The translations under genes were made by a program, and so were the position numbers. From positions 1-9,339 of the forward strand of contig CAJUIM010000131.1 of the NCBI GenBank assembly GCA_910586275.1: DNA of 9,339 nucleotides, in the 5' to 3' direction. Shown here in pieces: positions 1 through 6,666 of the stretch. The notes under the pieces were generated by a model, which was not told the DNA's origin, did no database searches, and saw nothing but the letters and a program-made list of their open reading frames with translations. The stretch comes from an uncultured Lachnospiraceae bacterium. Its GTDB lineage: Bacteria > Bacillota > Clostridia > Lachnospirales > Lachnospiraceae. Each line of letters starts with the position of its first letter. The first letter of the stretch is position 1.

Positions 1-166
1 TCGCGCACGGGCGTCCGCCTCCCAACATTACATTCAGGCTGAACTGTTACCGTTTCTTAGCAGAATTTATAGAAAGCATATGTTTTTATCCTATATTGTA
101 TGATAAAATAAAAATAAGACGAACAAGCCGACATAAAGAAGCAAAATCAGACAGAAAGGACAGAAT
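1..166. other. 5' flank of the carboxypeptidase gene, no gene assigned
   Basis: The first 40 bases are GC-rich and may be the end of an upstream gene: one plus-strand frame stays open from the window edge to a TGA at 40-42, and minus-strand frames are also open. The piece is too short to identify. From about 60 to 120 the DNA turns AT-rich and contains TATATT (92-97) and TATGAT (99-104), possible -10 elements for the peptidase gene. No convincing -35 lies at 17 bp from either. Confidence 0.35.
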
Positions 167-1666
167 ATGAGCACATTATTTGAAGAATTCCAAAACTATC
201 TAAACAAAATGAACCAGTACGATCATGTCATTACGCTGCTGTACTGGGATATGAAAACTTGTACGCCAAAGCTTGGGCAGACAGGGCATGTGGAGGCTTT
301 AACACACTTTTCGTCCGAAGCTTTCGCCATGACCACTTCCGAAAAACTGGGGGAGATGCTGGCCGCACTGACGGAACCGACAGAATTCCAACAGCTTTCG
401 GATACTTGGAAATTTATCGTAAAGCGGATGAAAAGAGACTATGACCGGAACAAACGGATTCCCGCGGAACTTTATAAAACCTATGTGCAGACACAGGCGG
501 AAGCCGGCAATATCTGGACAGAAGCAAAAGAAGCCTCTGATTTTTCCCTGTTTTCCCCCTATCTTGAGAAAATGATCGAACTGACCAGAGAAATGACCGG
601 ATACACGGATCCTGAAAAAGAAGTCTACGATGCGCTTCTTGACCAGTATGAGGAGGGAATGGACTCCGCAACCATCGACGCCCTCTTTGAGGAACTGAAA
701 AAAGAACTGATTCCTTTCGTCAAAGAAATTCTGGCAAAGCAAAGACCGGAGAACCCGGCTTTTAAGGAATATTTTGATCAGGATGCCCAGCGGAAAGTAC
801 AAGCAATGCTTCTTGACTATATCGGTTTCCGAAAAGACGCAGGAAGCGTCGGGGAGACAGAACATCCCTTTACCCTGAACTTTTCCTCCAAGGATGTGCG
901 GGTGACCAACCACTATTATGTACATGACCCCTTAAGCTCCATCTTTTCTGCCGTTCACGAAGGCGGACACGGCATTTTCGAGCAGAACGTAAACCCTGAA
1001 TACGACAATACAAGAGCCGGCGGCTGCTGTTATATGGGACTTCATGAAAGCCAGTCCCGATTTTATGAAAATATTCTGGGAAGAAATAAAAATTTCTGGC
1101 TTCCCATTTATGACAGGCTGGGAGAACTTCTGCCGCCTTTTCAGAAGATTCCGCTGGATGATTTTTATCAGGAAATCAACCATGTGAAGAACAGCTTTAT
1201 CCGTGTAAACGCAGATGAAGTAACCTATTGCTTCCATATTATATTACGTTATGAGATGGAAAAAGCTATTTTCAGGGAAAACATTCCGGTCAAGGAACTG
1301 CCTGCACTCTGGAACCGGAAAATGCAGGAATATCTGCAGATTACGCCTTCCAATGACGCCGAAGGAATACTGCAGGATATGCACTGGTCGGACGGCAGTT
1401 TCGGCTATTTCCCTTCTTATCTTCTGGGAAGCATTTATGACGGGATGCTGCTGGATACCCTCCAGGAAGAACTGGGAGATGTGGACGCGCTGCTCCGGGA
1501 CGGAAAAATCAAGGAAATCACCAAATGGCTGAACAAAAAAATACACTGGTACGGCAGCACGCGCAAACCGAAAGAAGTCATTGCGGCAGTCTGCGGCAAG
1601 GAAGTGTCTGCCGAACCGCTGATTCGGTATTTCAAAGAAAAATATTCAGAGATTTACAGTATTTAA
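167..1666 (+). CDS. M32 family metallocarboxypeptidase (carboxypeptidase Taq type)
   Basis: A zinc metallocarboxypeptidase of family M32, which removes C-terminal amino acids (not proline) from peptides in the cytoplasm. The 499-residue length is normal for the family. The zinc motif HEGGH is at residues 264-268. Other family signatures are present in order: HPF (233-235), DVRVT (243-247, the DxRxT motif), HESQS (293-297, with E294 as the probable third metal ligand), ADE in IRVNADEVTY (350-351 the acidic pair), and GYFPSY (413-418). There is no signal peptide, in line with an intracellular enzyme. The ATG start is supported by AAAGGA at 155-160, about six bases upstream. The gene stands alone on this strand and converges on deoB. 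A role in peptide recycling during amino-acid fermentation is inference. All catalytic motifs look intact. Confidence 0.95.
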   Translation: MSTLFEEFQNYLNKMNQYDHVITLLYWDMKTCTPKLGQTGHVEALTHFSSEAFAMTTSEKLGEMLAALTEPTEFQQLSDTWKFIVKRMKRDYDRNKRIPAELYKTYVQTQAEAGNIWTEAKEASDFSLFSPYLEKMIELTREMTGYTDPEKEVYDALLDQYEEGMDSATIDALFEELKKELIPFVKEILAKQRPENPAFKEYFDQDAQRKVQAMLLDYIGFRKDAGSVGETEHPFTLNFSSKDVRVTNHYYVHDPLSSIFSAVHEGGHGIFEQNVNPEYDNTRAGGCCYMGLHESQSRFYENILGRNKNFWLPIYDRLGELLPPFQKIPLDDFYQEINHVKNSFIRVNADEVTYCFHIILRYEMEKAIFRENIPVKELPALWNRKMQEYLQITPSNDAEGILQDMHWSDGSFGYFPSYLLGSIYDGMLLDTLQEELGDVDALLRDGKIKEITKWLNKKIHWYGSTRKPKEVIAAVCGKEVSAEPLIRYFKEKYSEIYSI

Positions 1667-1699
1667 AAACGGTAAGATATATCGGAAGGGCGCATAGCA

Positions 1700-1735
1700 G
1701 GCAACAAGGCATCTCAAATGGGATGCCCCGTTGTC
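1700..1735. terminator. Hairpin between the convergent peptidase and deoB genes
   Basis: Inner stem GGCATCTC (1708-1715) pairs with GGGATGCC (1720-1727), including one G-U pair, around an AAAT loop. After a 2x2 internal loop an outer stem GGCAAC (1700-1705) pairs with GTTGTC (1730-1735). It lies 34 bp past the peptidase stop and 19 bp past the deoB stop, so it could end transcription of both. Neither strand shows a good U tract after the stem, so intrinsic termination is uncertain and it may instead protect mRNA 3' ends. Confidence 0.5.
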
Positions 1736-1753
1736 CGCGGCGGAATCTTTCGC

Positions 1754-2944
1754 TCACATCAGTTCCCCAAGAACGGAATGGCCTATGGTTCCTTCCGGCA
1801 TTTCTAGCCCGAAATTATCGGCTGCCGTGGCTCCGATGACGGCAAAATTCTCTTCATCCGCAAGCCTTCCCGCTCCTGTCATGGAAGGGGAATAAGCCAG
1901 AAACGGAACTTGCTCCCTTGTATGGTCCGTCCCTGTATGGGTAGGATCGTTTCCGTGATCCGCCGTCAGGATCAGCAAATCATCCTCCCGCAGAACCCCT
2001 AGCAAATCCCCTAATTTTTCATCAAATTTTTCCAATTCACCGGCATATCCTTTCACATCCCTGCGATGTCCCCACAAAGCATCGAAATCCACCAAATTCA
2101 CATAACACAGCCCGGTGAAATCCCTTCCGGCAATCTCGATGGTCTGTTCCATCCCATGCACCGAACTTTGGGACTTATTGGACTGCGTCAGCCCTTCCCC
2201 GTCAAAGATGTCAAAAATCTTCCCTACGGAAATCACATCCAGCCCGGCATCTTTCAATGCATTCAGCGCCGTCCTCCCATATGGCTTCAATGCATAATCA
2301 TGCCTGTTGCTGGTACGCTTAAACTCCCCTTTCCTCTTTCCGGTATACGGCCTAGCAATGACCCGGCCTACCTTCCATTCATCCTTCCTTGTAATTTCCC
2401 TGGCGATTTCACAGCAGCGGTAAAGTTCCTCCAGCCCGAATGTTTCCTCATTGCCGCAGATCTGCAGCACGGAATCTGCCGAGGTATAAACAATCATATG
2501 CCCGGTGGCAATCTCTTCCTCCGCCAGTTCCTCCAATATTTCCGTCCCGCTGGCGCTTTTATTGCCAATAATGACACGCCCTGTTCGCTTGGACAGTTCC
2601 TCTATAAGTTCCTTCGGAAAGCCGGTTTCCGTAAAAGTGCGGAAAGGCTTCGTGATATGCAGCCCCATCATTTCCCAGTGTCCGGTCATCGTATCTTTCC
2701 CGGTGCTTGCCTCTTTCAGTTTCTTATAATACGCCATAGGCTCTGCCGCCGGCTCCACCCCGGCCAAAGAATGCAGGTTTGCCATCCCCAGCCTTTGCAG
2801 GTTCGGAATCCGCAGCCCCTGCACGGAGGCGGCAATATGCCCCAATGTATCGGTTCCCGCATCTCCGTAATCCGCCGCATCCTCCAATGCCCCTACGCCC
2901 AATGAGTCAATGACTATGATAAAAATGCGTTTAAATCTTCCCAT
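1754..2944 (-). CDS. deoB: Phosphopentomutase
   Basis: Interconverts ribose-1-phosphate and ribose-5-phosphate (and the deoxyribose forms), linking nucleoside salvage to the pentose phosphate pathway; cytoplasmic, Mn-dependent, alkaline phosphatase superfamily. The ATG at 2944 is chosen over an in-frame ATG 17 codons upstream because GAAGGGAG lies just before it and the resulting MGRFKRIFIIVIDSLGVG is the usual family N-terminus; the product is then 396 residues, the normal length. Metal and catalytic residues are all recognisable: D13, T85 in KDTMTGHW (the phosphorylated threonine of the family), D288 and H293 in VDFDALWGH, D329-H330 in LTADHGND, H341 in TDHT. It is the last gene of the minus-strand run, 51 bp after the chemoreceptor stop. 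That gap holds only a 6-bp hairpin (2977-2994) without a U tract, so co-transcription is plausible. No purine nucleoside phosphorylase gene lies beside it in this window. Confidence 0.97.
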   Translation of the reverse strand: MGRFKRIFIIVIDSLGVGALEDAADYGDAGTDTLGHIAASVQGLRIPNLQRLGMANLHSLAGVEPAAEPMAYYKKLKEASTGKDTMTGHWEMMGLHITKPFRTFTETGFPKELIEELSKRTGRVIIGNKSASGTEILEELAEEEIATGHMIVYTSADSVLQICGNEETFGLEELYRCCEIAREITRKDEWKVGRVIARPYTGKRKGEFKRTSNRHDYALKPYGRTALNALKDAGLDVISVGKIFDIFDGEGLTQSNKSQSSVHGMEQTIEIAGRDFTGLCYVNLVDFDALWGHRRDVKGYAGELEKFDEKLGDLLGVLREDDLLILTADHGNDPTHTGTDHTREQVPFLAYSPSMTGAGRLADEENFAVIGATAADNFGLEMPEGTIGHSVLGELM

Positions 2945-2976
2945 GCTCTCCCTTCTTTCTATGCCGCTCCCGCCCA

Positions 2977-2994
2977 TGCCTGTCAGAGCAGGCA
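2977..2994 (-). other. Small hairpin in the gap between chemoreceptor and deoB genes
   Basis: TGCCTG (2977-2982) and CAGGCA (2989-2994) form a 6-bp perfect inverted repeat with a 6-base loop directly after the chemoreceptor stop codon. No U tract follows on the minus strand, so a strong terminator is unlikely. It could be a weak attenuator or a processing site that sets deoB mRNA level, or chance. Confidence 0.25.
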
Positions 2995-2995
2995 C

Positions 2996-4429
2996 TTACT
3001 CAAAAATCCGGATATGTTCTTTTGACAAAGCTTCAATTGCCTGCATCAAAGCCCGGAAATCGGAAACCAAATCTTTGGAACATGCTTCGGCTTTTTCATA
3101 AATCCGGTGCAGTTCGCCCCCATGGCCGGAATGGATGGCCGAGATCATTTCTTTTCCATAGGAATGGAAAGCAGCATGCTTCCCGCCAAGCCCGTTCCAT
3201 ATATCCGCCACCTTCGGATTTATGGGCTTAAAGGCATAGTAAAAACGGCCAAATCCGCATTTTTCGCAGTCTGTCTGCAATACCTCCTGCTTTCCCGAGT
3301 CCGCCATTTCCTTTAATGTGCCCAGCCAATCATGATGTGCTTTAATTGCACTGCTGAGACAATTAAGGATAATCCGGTTATCCGGCATATAAAACGCATC
3401 CCTTGCCATATTCCCCATGATTTTGGCAGATTCCTCCAAATGCTTTTCGATCGTTACCGCCGGCTCCACAAGTTCTGCCACAGAACGGCTGGAAACTGCC
3501 AAGAAACTCGCATTGTCCTTCAGGTTTTTACATTGCCCGTTCACATACTGTGCCTGATGATCCAATTCGTTCATGGAACTGCTGATTTCTTCGCTGACAG
3601 CTGCCAATGATGAAACGGAATCCGTAATATGATCCATCCTTCTGCGGTTATCCCCGGTAATTTCCGACACCTTCTGTATGCTTTCATTGATATGTTCCAG
3701 TTCTGTTACGGTAGTGTCCACACTGTCCGAACTTTTCCGGGAAGCCTGCTGAATATCGCTGACAAAAGTACCCATACGGCCTGTCAGGGATTTTGTTTCA
3801 TCCGCGAGTTCACGGATTTCTTCCGCAACAACTGCAAATCCCTTTCCTGCTTCACCGGCACGGGCTGCCTCTATAGAGGCATTCAGTGCCAAAAGATTGG
3901 TCTGGGCAGAAATGGAATTAATTGCCGCAATCGCTTCGTTCATATTCCGGATAATGTCAAGCAGACCGCTGATATCTTCCTGCATCCCCCTTGCAGTGGA
4001 GATGGCAGTGGCCGACTGTTCCGTTATGGAAGTCACTTCCCTTTCACAACGGTGGATATCCTCCATTATGTTCGCGGATTCATCCGACACTTCAATAATG
4101 GTGGCCGTCAGGCTTTCATGCGCTTTCTGCACCTCTGCGGCGATTCCCGCTGTAGACCCTGCCGAATCGGCAATTGCCCCTACGGCCGATGAAACGGAAT
4201 CGCTGATTCCGCCAAGCGTCTCCACATTGGCTTCCAGCTTTAAATCCATGGCACTCATACAGATGGCTGCATCCATAGTTTTCGTCACCGCCTGCTCAAA
4301 TTCTTTCCGCCCATTCATCAGACGACGATGAATTCCATTCAGTTCCTCGTTTGCCGGTTCGTATTCCATAGCCATAAGCCTGGAAACAGATTCCATGGCA
4401 TGAGCCGAAGCCCTTTTCCTCATTTTCAT
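2996..4429 (-). CDS. Soluble methyl-accepting chemotaxis protein with C-terminal CZB zinc-binding domain
   Basis: A chemoreceptor that would signal to CheA/CheW from the cytoplasm. The 477 residues contain no transmembrane stretch and no periplasmic or PAS-like sensor domain. The N-terminal ~60 residues are helical and of unknown role. A coiled-coil signalling domain spans roughly 65-330, with the conserved hairpin tip at about 170-212 (SAQTNLLALNASIEAARAGE and following). The C-terminal ~130 residues match the CZB (chemoreceptor zinc-binding) pattern: H365/H366 in KAHHDW, C391 in CGFGRFYY, and H418 with H422 in KHAAFH, the three-His/one-Cys zinc set of the family. C388, three residues before C391, is an extra cysteine. 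Architecture resembles Helicobacter TlpD, where the CZB Cys-Zn site responds to oxidants; the ligand here is unknown. The ATG is preceded by AAAGGACGGA. The gene lies 19 bp after the PerR-like gene, so the two are probably co-transcribed. Confidence 0.93.
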   Translation of the reverse strand: MKMRKRASAHAMESVSRLMAMEYEPANEELNGIHRRLMNGRKEFEQAVTKTMDAAICMSAMDLKLEANVETLGGISDSVSSAVGAIADSAGSTAGIAAEVQKAHESLTATIIEVSDESANIMEDIHRCEREVTSITEQSATAISTARGMQEDISGLLDIIRNMNEAIAAINSISAQTNLLALNASIEAARAGEAGKGFAVVAEEIRELADETKSLTGRMGTFVSDIQQASRKSSDSVDTTVTELEHINESIQKVSEITGDNRRRMDHITDSVSSLAAVSEEISSSMNELDHQAQYVNGQCKNLKDNASFLAVSSRSVAELVEPAVTIEKHLEESAKIMGNMARDAFYMPDNRIILNCLSSAIKAHHDWLGTLKEMADSGKQEVLQTDCEKCGFGRFYYAFKPINPKVADIWNGLGGKHAAFHSYGKEMISAIHSGHGGELHRIYEKAEACSKDLVSDFRALMQAIEALSKEHIRIFE

Positions 4430-4448
4430 GATGTTCCGTCCTTTCCGA

Positions 4449-4820
4449 TCATTTCCCGTTTTCCTTTTCCAAACATTCCTCGCATATATAATTGATTTTT
4501 AAGTCATAAGAAAGCATTTGGATGCCTAACTGGCTCTGCAGCTTTTCCGTCAGATCCTCCAACAAAATATCCGCCAGTCTTCCGCATTTACGGCATACTA
4601 GATGATCATGCCGCAATATTTTGTCATAACGGTCCGGATATCCTTCCACCGAGATCTTCCTGATAAGTCCCTCTTTATACAGATAAGACAAATTATTGTA
4701 AACCGTGGCCTGCGCTACTGTTCTATTCCTTTCTTTTAAACTCAGGAAAATCTGCTCCGCGGTCAGATGGTTGTCAGAATCATTGATAATGTCTAAAATA
4801 TATGCGGCGTTCTTTGTCAT
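4449..4820 (-). CDS. Fur-family transcriptional regulator, PerR-like
   Basis: A metal-dependent dimeric repressor, predicted to sense peroxide through metal-catalysed histidine oxidation if it is a true PerR. It has a winged helix with the recognition segment TVAQATVYNNL, as in PerR/Fur, then a dimerisation domain. Both structural-zinc CxxC pairs are present: CRKC and CEEC. The five regulatory-metal residues of Bacillus PerR have counterparts (numbered from the ATG at 4820): H18 in HLTAEQI, D66 in RYDK, H71 and H73 in RHDHLVC, D84 in RLADI. The D66-H71 spacing is one shorter than in B. subtilis PerR, so the assignment is not airtight. The ATG at 4820 (123 residues) is preferred over an upstream in-frame GTG at 4832, because GAGGA lies six bases before the ATG and nothing lies before the GTG. 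It is the first gene of the minus-strand run. A palindrome at its promoter suggests autoregulation. Confidence 0.88.
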   Translation of the reverse strand: MTKNAAYILDIINDSDNHLTAEQIFLSLKERNRTVAQATVYNNLSYLYKEGLIRKISVEGYPDRYDKILRHDHLVCRKCGRLADILLEDLTEKLQSQLGIQMLSYDLKINYICEECLEKENGK

Positions 4821-4846
4821 ACTTATCCTCACAAAATATTTTATTA

Positions 4847-4865
4847 AATTAGAATAGTTCTAATT
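4847..4865. promoter_or_regulatory. PerR-box-like operator palindrome
   Basis: A perfect inverted repeat, AATTAGAA-TAG-TTCTAATT. Read as a 7-1-7 box (4849-4863) it is TTAGAAT-A-GTTCTAA, which agrees with the Bacillus PerR box TTATAATnATTATAA at 12 of 14 non-central positions or close to it, the changes being a G and a C in symmetric places plus one at the centre. It overlaps the predicted transcription start of the regulator gene, a classic position for autorepression. Operator function is inferred. Confidence 0.6.
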
Positions 4866-4868
4866 ACT

Positions 4869-4896
4869 ATTTAAACACTTTTACAGAATTTGTCAA
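4869..4896 (-). promoter_or_regulatory. Predicted promoter of the PerR-like operon
   Basis: On the minus strand an exact -35 TTGACA (4896-4891) is followed after 16 bp by TTAAAT (4874-4869), which matches the -10 consensus at four of six bases. The predicted start falls near 4862, inside the adjoining palindrome, with a leader of about 40 bases to the chosen ATG. Confidence 0.55.
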
Positions 4897-4982
4897 TAGA
4901 AAGATAGAACTATTACCCGCAGCATCCACCCAATGCTATCTTTGCGGAAAACAGATATTACAAAACAATCCTGCATAATCGG

Positions 4983-5011
4983 TTGATTTCTTCCATCCAT
5001 AACACTATAAT
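4983..5011 (+). promoter_or_regulatory. Predicted promoter of the CcdA-TlpA fusion gene
   Basis: TTGATT (4983-4988) and an exact TATAAT (5006-5011) are separated by 17 bp. The predicted start is near 5018, leaving a leader of about 39 bases that contains the AGGAG ribosome site (5043-5047). This also argues against the in-frame ATG at 5012, which would lie before the mRNA start. A 6-bp inverted repeat ATAACA/TGTTAT (4999-5004, 5023-5028) flanks the -10 and start. Confidence 0.65.
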
Positions 5012-5056
5012 ATGTTTTACAATGTTATTCATACAATACAAAAGGAGCAAATACCT

Positions 5057-6373
5057 ATGAACCTGACAATTGAAACAAGCATTTCCGCCATCACCGTTTT
5101 CATACAGGGCCTTTTCAGTTTCTTCTCCCCCTGTGTCCTGCCGCTGATTCCCCTCTACATCGGCTATCTGTCCGGCGGGGCTAAAAGCACCGATGAAAAC
5201 GGAAATATCTTCTACAAACGAAGCCGTGTCATACGGAATACCTTTTTCTTTGTATTAGGCATAAGCTTTGCTTTTTTCCTGCTGGGATTAGGCTTTACCG
5301 CCATAGGACGGTTCTTCCATAATTATCAGACTTGGTTCACCCGCATCGGCGGCATTGTCATTTTCCTGTTCGGCCTTTACCAGCTTGGCCTATTCGGCAA
5401 TGCTATCTTCCAGCGTGAACACAGAATTGCTTTCCATCCCGACACTCTTGTCATAAATCCGTTGACCGCCCTGATCTTAGGCTTTACTTTCAGCTTTGCA
5501 TGGACTCCCTGTGTGGGTCCTGCCCTAGCCAGCGTGCTGCTGCTGGCAGCATCCGCTTCCTCCGCCCTCACAGGCTTTATCCTGATCGGAGTCTATACCC
5601 TCGGCTTTGTGCTTCCTTTTATGGGCGTAGGCATATTTACCGGCAGCCTTCTGGAATTCTTTAAGAAACATAAAGCCGTGGTAAAGTATACGGTAAAAGT
5701 CAGCGGCGTTTTGATGCTGCTCATTGGTATCATGATGTTTACCGGATGGATGAACAGCATCAGTTCCTACCTCTCCGGAAGCCTGGGCCAGATCCTGAAC
5801 GGCACGGAGGATGCTTCCGATTCGGAGGACAGCAACACAGATCATGAAAACTCCGAAGAAAATGTGGCACAGACCGACACCGATGACACCGTATCCCCAA
5901 CCGATCCGGTGAACGAACAAGAGCCTGAAATACCCGTCACGCCCGCACCCGATTTTACCTTAAACGACCAGTACGGCAATACCCACACGCTGTCCGATTA
6001 CAAAGGAAAAACCATTTTCCTTAACTTCTGGGCTACTTGGTGTCCCCCCTGCCGTGCGGAAATGCCGGAAATTCAGGAAATCTATGAAGAATATGGAGAA
6101 AATGCCTCCGATGTCATTATCCTTGGCATCGCCGGCCCCGATTATGGCCGGGAAGGCTCCGTGGAAGAAATCACCCGGTTTTTATCCGAGAACGGCTACA
6201 CTTATCCGGTAGTCATGGACGAAGGAGGGCTGTTTGCTTATTATTACGGCATCACTGCCTACCCGACCACATTTATGATTGATAAAGACGGCAATGTCTA
6301 CGGCTATGTGGCAGGACAGATTACGAAAGACATTATGCAGAGCATCATTGAACAGACAATAACCGGAAGGTAA
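5057..6373 (+). CDS. CcdA/DsbD-type membrane protein fused to a TlpA/ResA-type thioredoxin domain
   Basis: A 438-residue thiol-disulfide carrier predicted to pass electrons from cytoplasmic thioredoxin across the membrane to its own extracytoplasmic thioredoxin domain. Residues 1-235 hold about six hydrophobic segments with the two CcdA redox cysteines in family motifs: C26 in FFSPCVLPLIPLYIGYLSGG and C152 in FAWTPCVGPA. Residues 250-298 form a very acidic, low-complexity Asp/Glu/Thr/Pro linker. Residues 299-438 are an AhpC/TSA-Redoxin-like thioredoxin fold with WCPPC (328-332) and the cis-proline in AYPTTFMID (P403). The ATG at 5057 has AGGAG nine bases upstream; an in-frame ATG at 5012 lacks a ribosome site and lies at the promoter. 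CcdA and TlpA/ResA are usually separate proteins, often serving cytochrome c maturation, but no cytochrome genes are nearby. A role in extracellular thiol repair or peroxide defence is inferred. Confidence 0.92.
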   Translation: MNLTIETSISAITVFIQGLFSFFSPCVLPLIPLYIGYLSGGAKSTDENGNIFYKRSRVIRNTFFFVLGISFAFFLLGLGFTAIGRFFHNYQTWFTRIGGIVIFLFGLYQLGLFGNAIFQREHRIAFHPDTLVINPLTALILGFTFSFAWTPCVGPALASVLLLAASASSALTGFILIGVYTLGFVLPFMGVGIFTGSLLEFFKKHKAVVKYTVKVSGVLMLLIGIMMFTGWMNSISSYLSGSLGQILNGTEDASDSEDSNTDHENSEENVAQTDTDDTVSPTDPVNEQEPEIPVTPAPDFTLNDQYGNTHTLSDYKGKTIFLNFWATWCPPCRAEMPEIQEIYEEYGENASDVIILGIAGPDYGREGSVEEITRFLSENGYTYPVVMDEGGLFAYYYGITAYPTTFMIDKDGNVYGYVAGQITKDIMQSIIEQTITGR

Positions 6374-6393
6374 TATTTCCCGGCCAAAAGCCG

Positions 6394-6443
6394 CGCCGCC
6401 ATAAGACGCAAGCATGCACCATCTTTTGCGTCTTATGGCGGCG
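6394..6443. terminator. Bidirectional terminator-like hairpin after the fusion gene
   Basis: An 18-bp perfect inverted repeat, CGCCGCCATAAGACGCAA (6394-6411) and its complement (6426-6443), with a 14-base loop, begins 20 bp after the fusion gene's stop. On the plus strand it is followed by ATTTATTG; on the minus strand by GCGGCTTTTGG. Neither is a long U tract, but the stem is very stable. It probably ends transcription from both sides. On the minus strand the stem begins inside the last codons of the 77-residue ORF. Confidence 0.75.
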
Positions 6444-6666
6444 ATTTATTGTCCGCTTCATAATATTGTGCCTGCATGTTCCACAGACTGAAATATATGC
6501 CTGACTTGCCGTTCACCAATACATCATGACTGCTGCGCTGCGCCAAACCGCCCGCATGGAATACTTCGATATCCTGACAAAACCGGCAAGAAGGTTTGAA
6601 ATTGCTTTCCGGCAGATGTACATCACAAATCTTACTTCTTACGTTTTCCCCTCCCTCCCGCTTCAT
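6433..6666 (-). CDS. Small hypothetical protein (77 residues)
   Basis: Not recognised. The frame overlaps the last 35 bases of the M23 peptidase remnant in another frame and runs to a TAA inside the terminator stem. The product has a CxxC (CRFC, residues 27-30), another cysteine at 14, several His/Asp, and a hydrophobic-aromatic C-terminal part (GIYFSLWNMQAQYYEA), with no signal peptide or membrane segment. Codon choice looks like that of the neighbouring real genes rather than a random frame. The start is weak: the only ATG (6666) has GGAG just one base before it, so translation may depend on coupling to the upstream frame. Because it follows a broken gene, it could also be a second frame of that gene's 3' end. 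Confidence 0.45.
   Translation of the reverse strand: MKREGGENVRSKICDVHLPESNFKPSCRFCQDIEVFHAGGLAQRSSHDVLVNGKSGIYFSLWNMQAQYYEADNKSPP

Noticed and set aside
299..925. A 208-codon minus-strand open frame within the carboxypeptidase gene
   Set aside because: Antisense to a complete M32 gene, with an odd Phe/Gly/Cys-rich composition and no ribosome-site or family evidence.
2066..2905. A 279-codon plus-strand open frame opposite phosphopentomutase
   Set aside because: It lies wholly antisense to a gene with every catalytic residue conserved, and its translation is rich in Pro/His/Cys with no recognisable domain. It is a shadow of the deoB codon pattern.
3629..4331. Plus-strand open frames opposite the chemoreceptor gene
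   Set aside because: Mirror frames of the repetitive Ala/Ser/Glu coiled-coil codons; no independent support.
4917..4947. A stem CCGCA-GCAT/ATGC-TGCGG in the divergent intergenic region, considered as a terminator or riboswitch
   Set aside because: The stem is short, needs a 6-base bulge, has no U tract and does not overlap either predicted leader.
4916..4950. A minus-strand frame ending in LGGCCG before a TAA, considered as the tail of a lost Cys-rich protein gene
   Set aside because: Only about a dozen codons between stops and no start codon; the Cys pair is likely chance.
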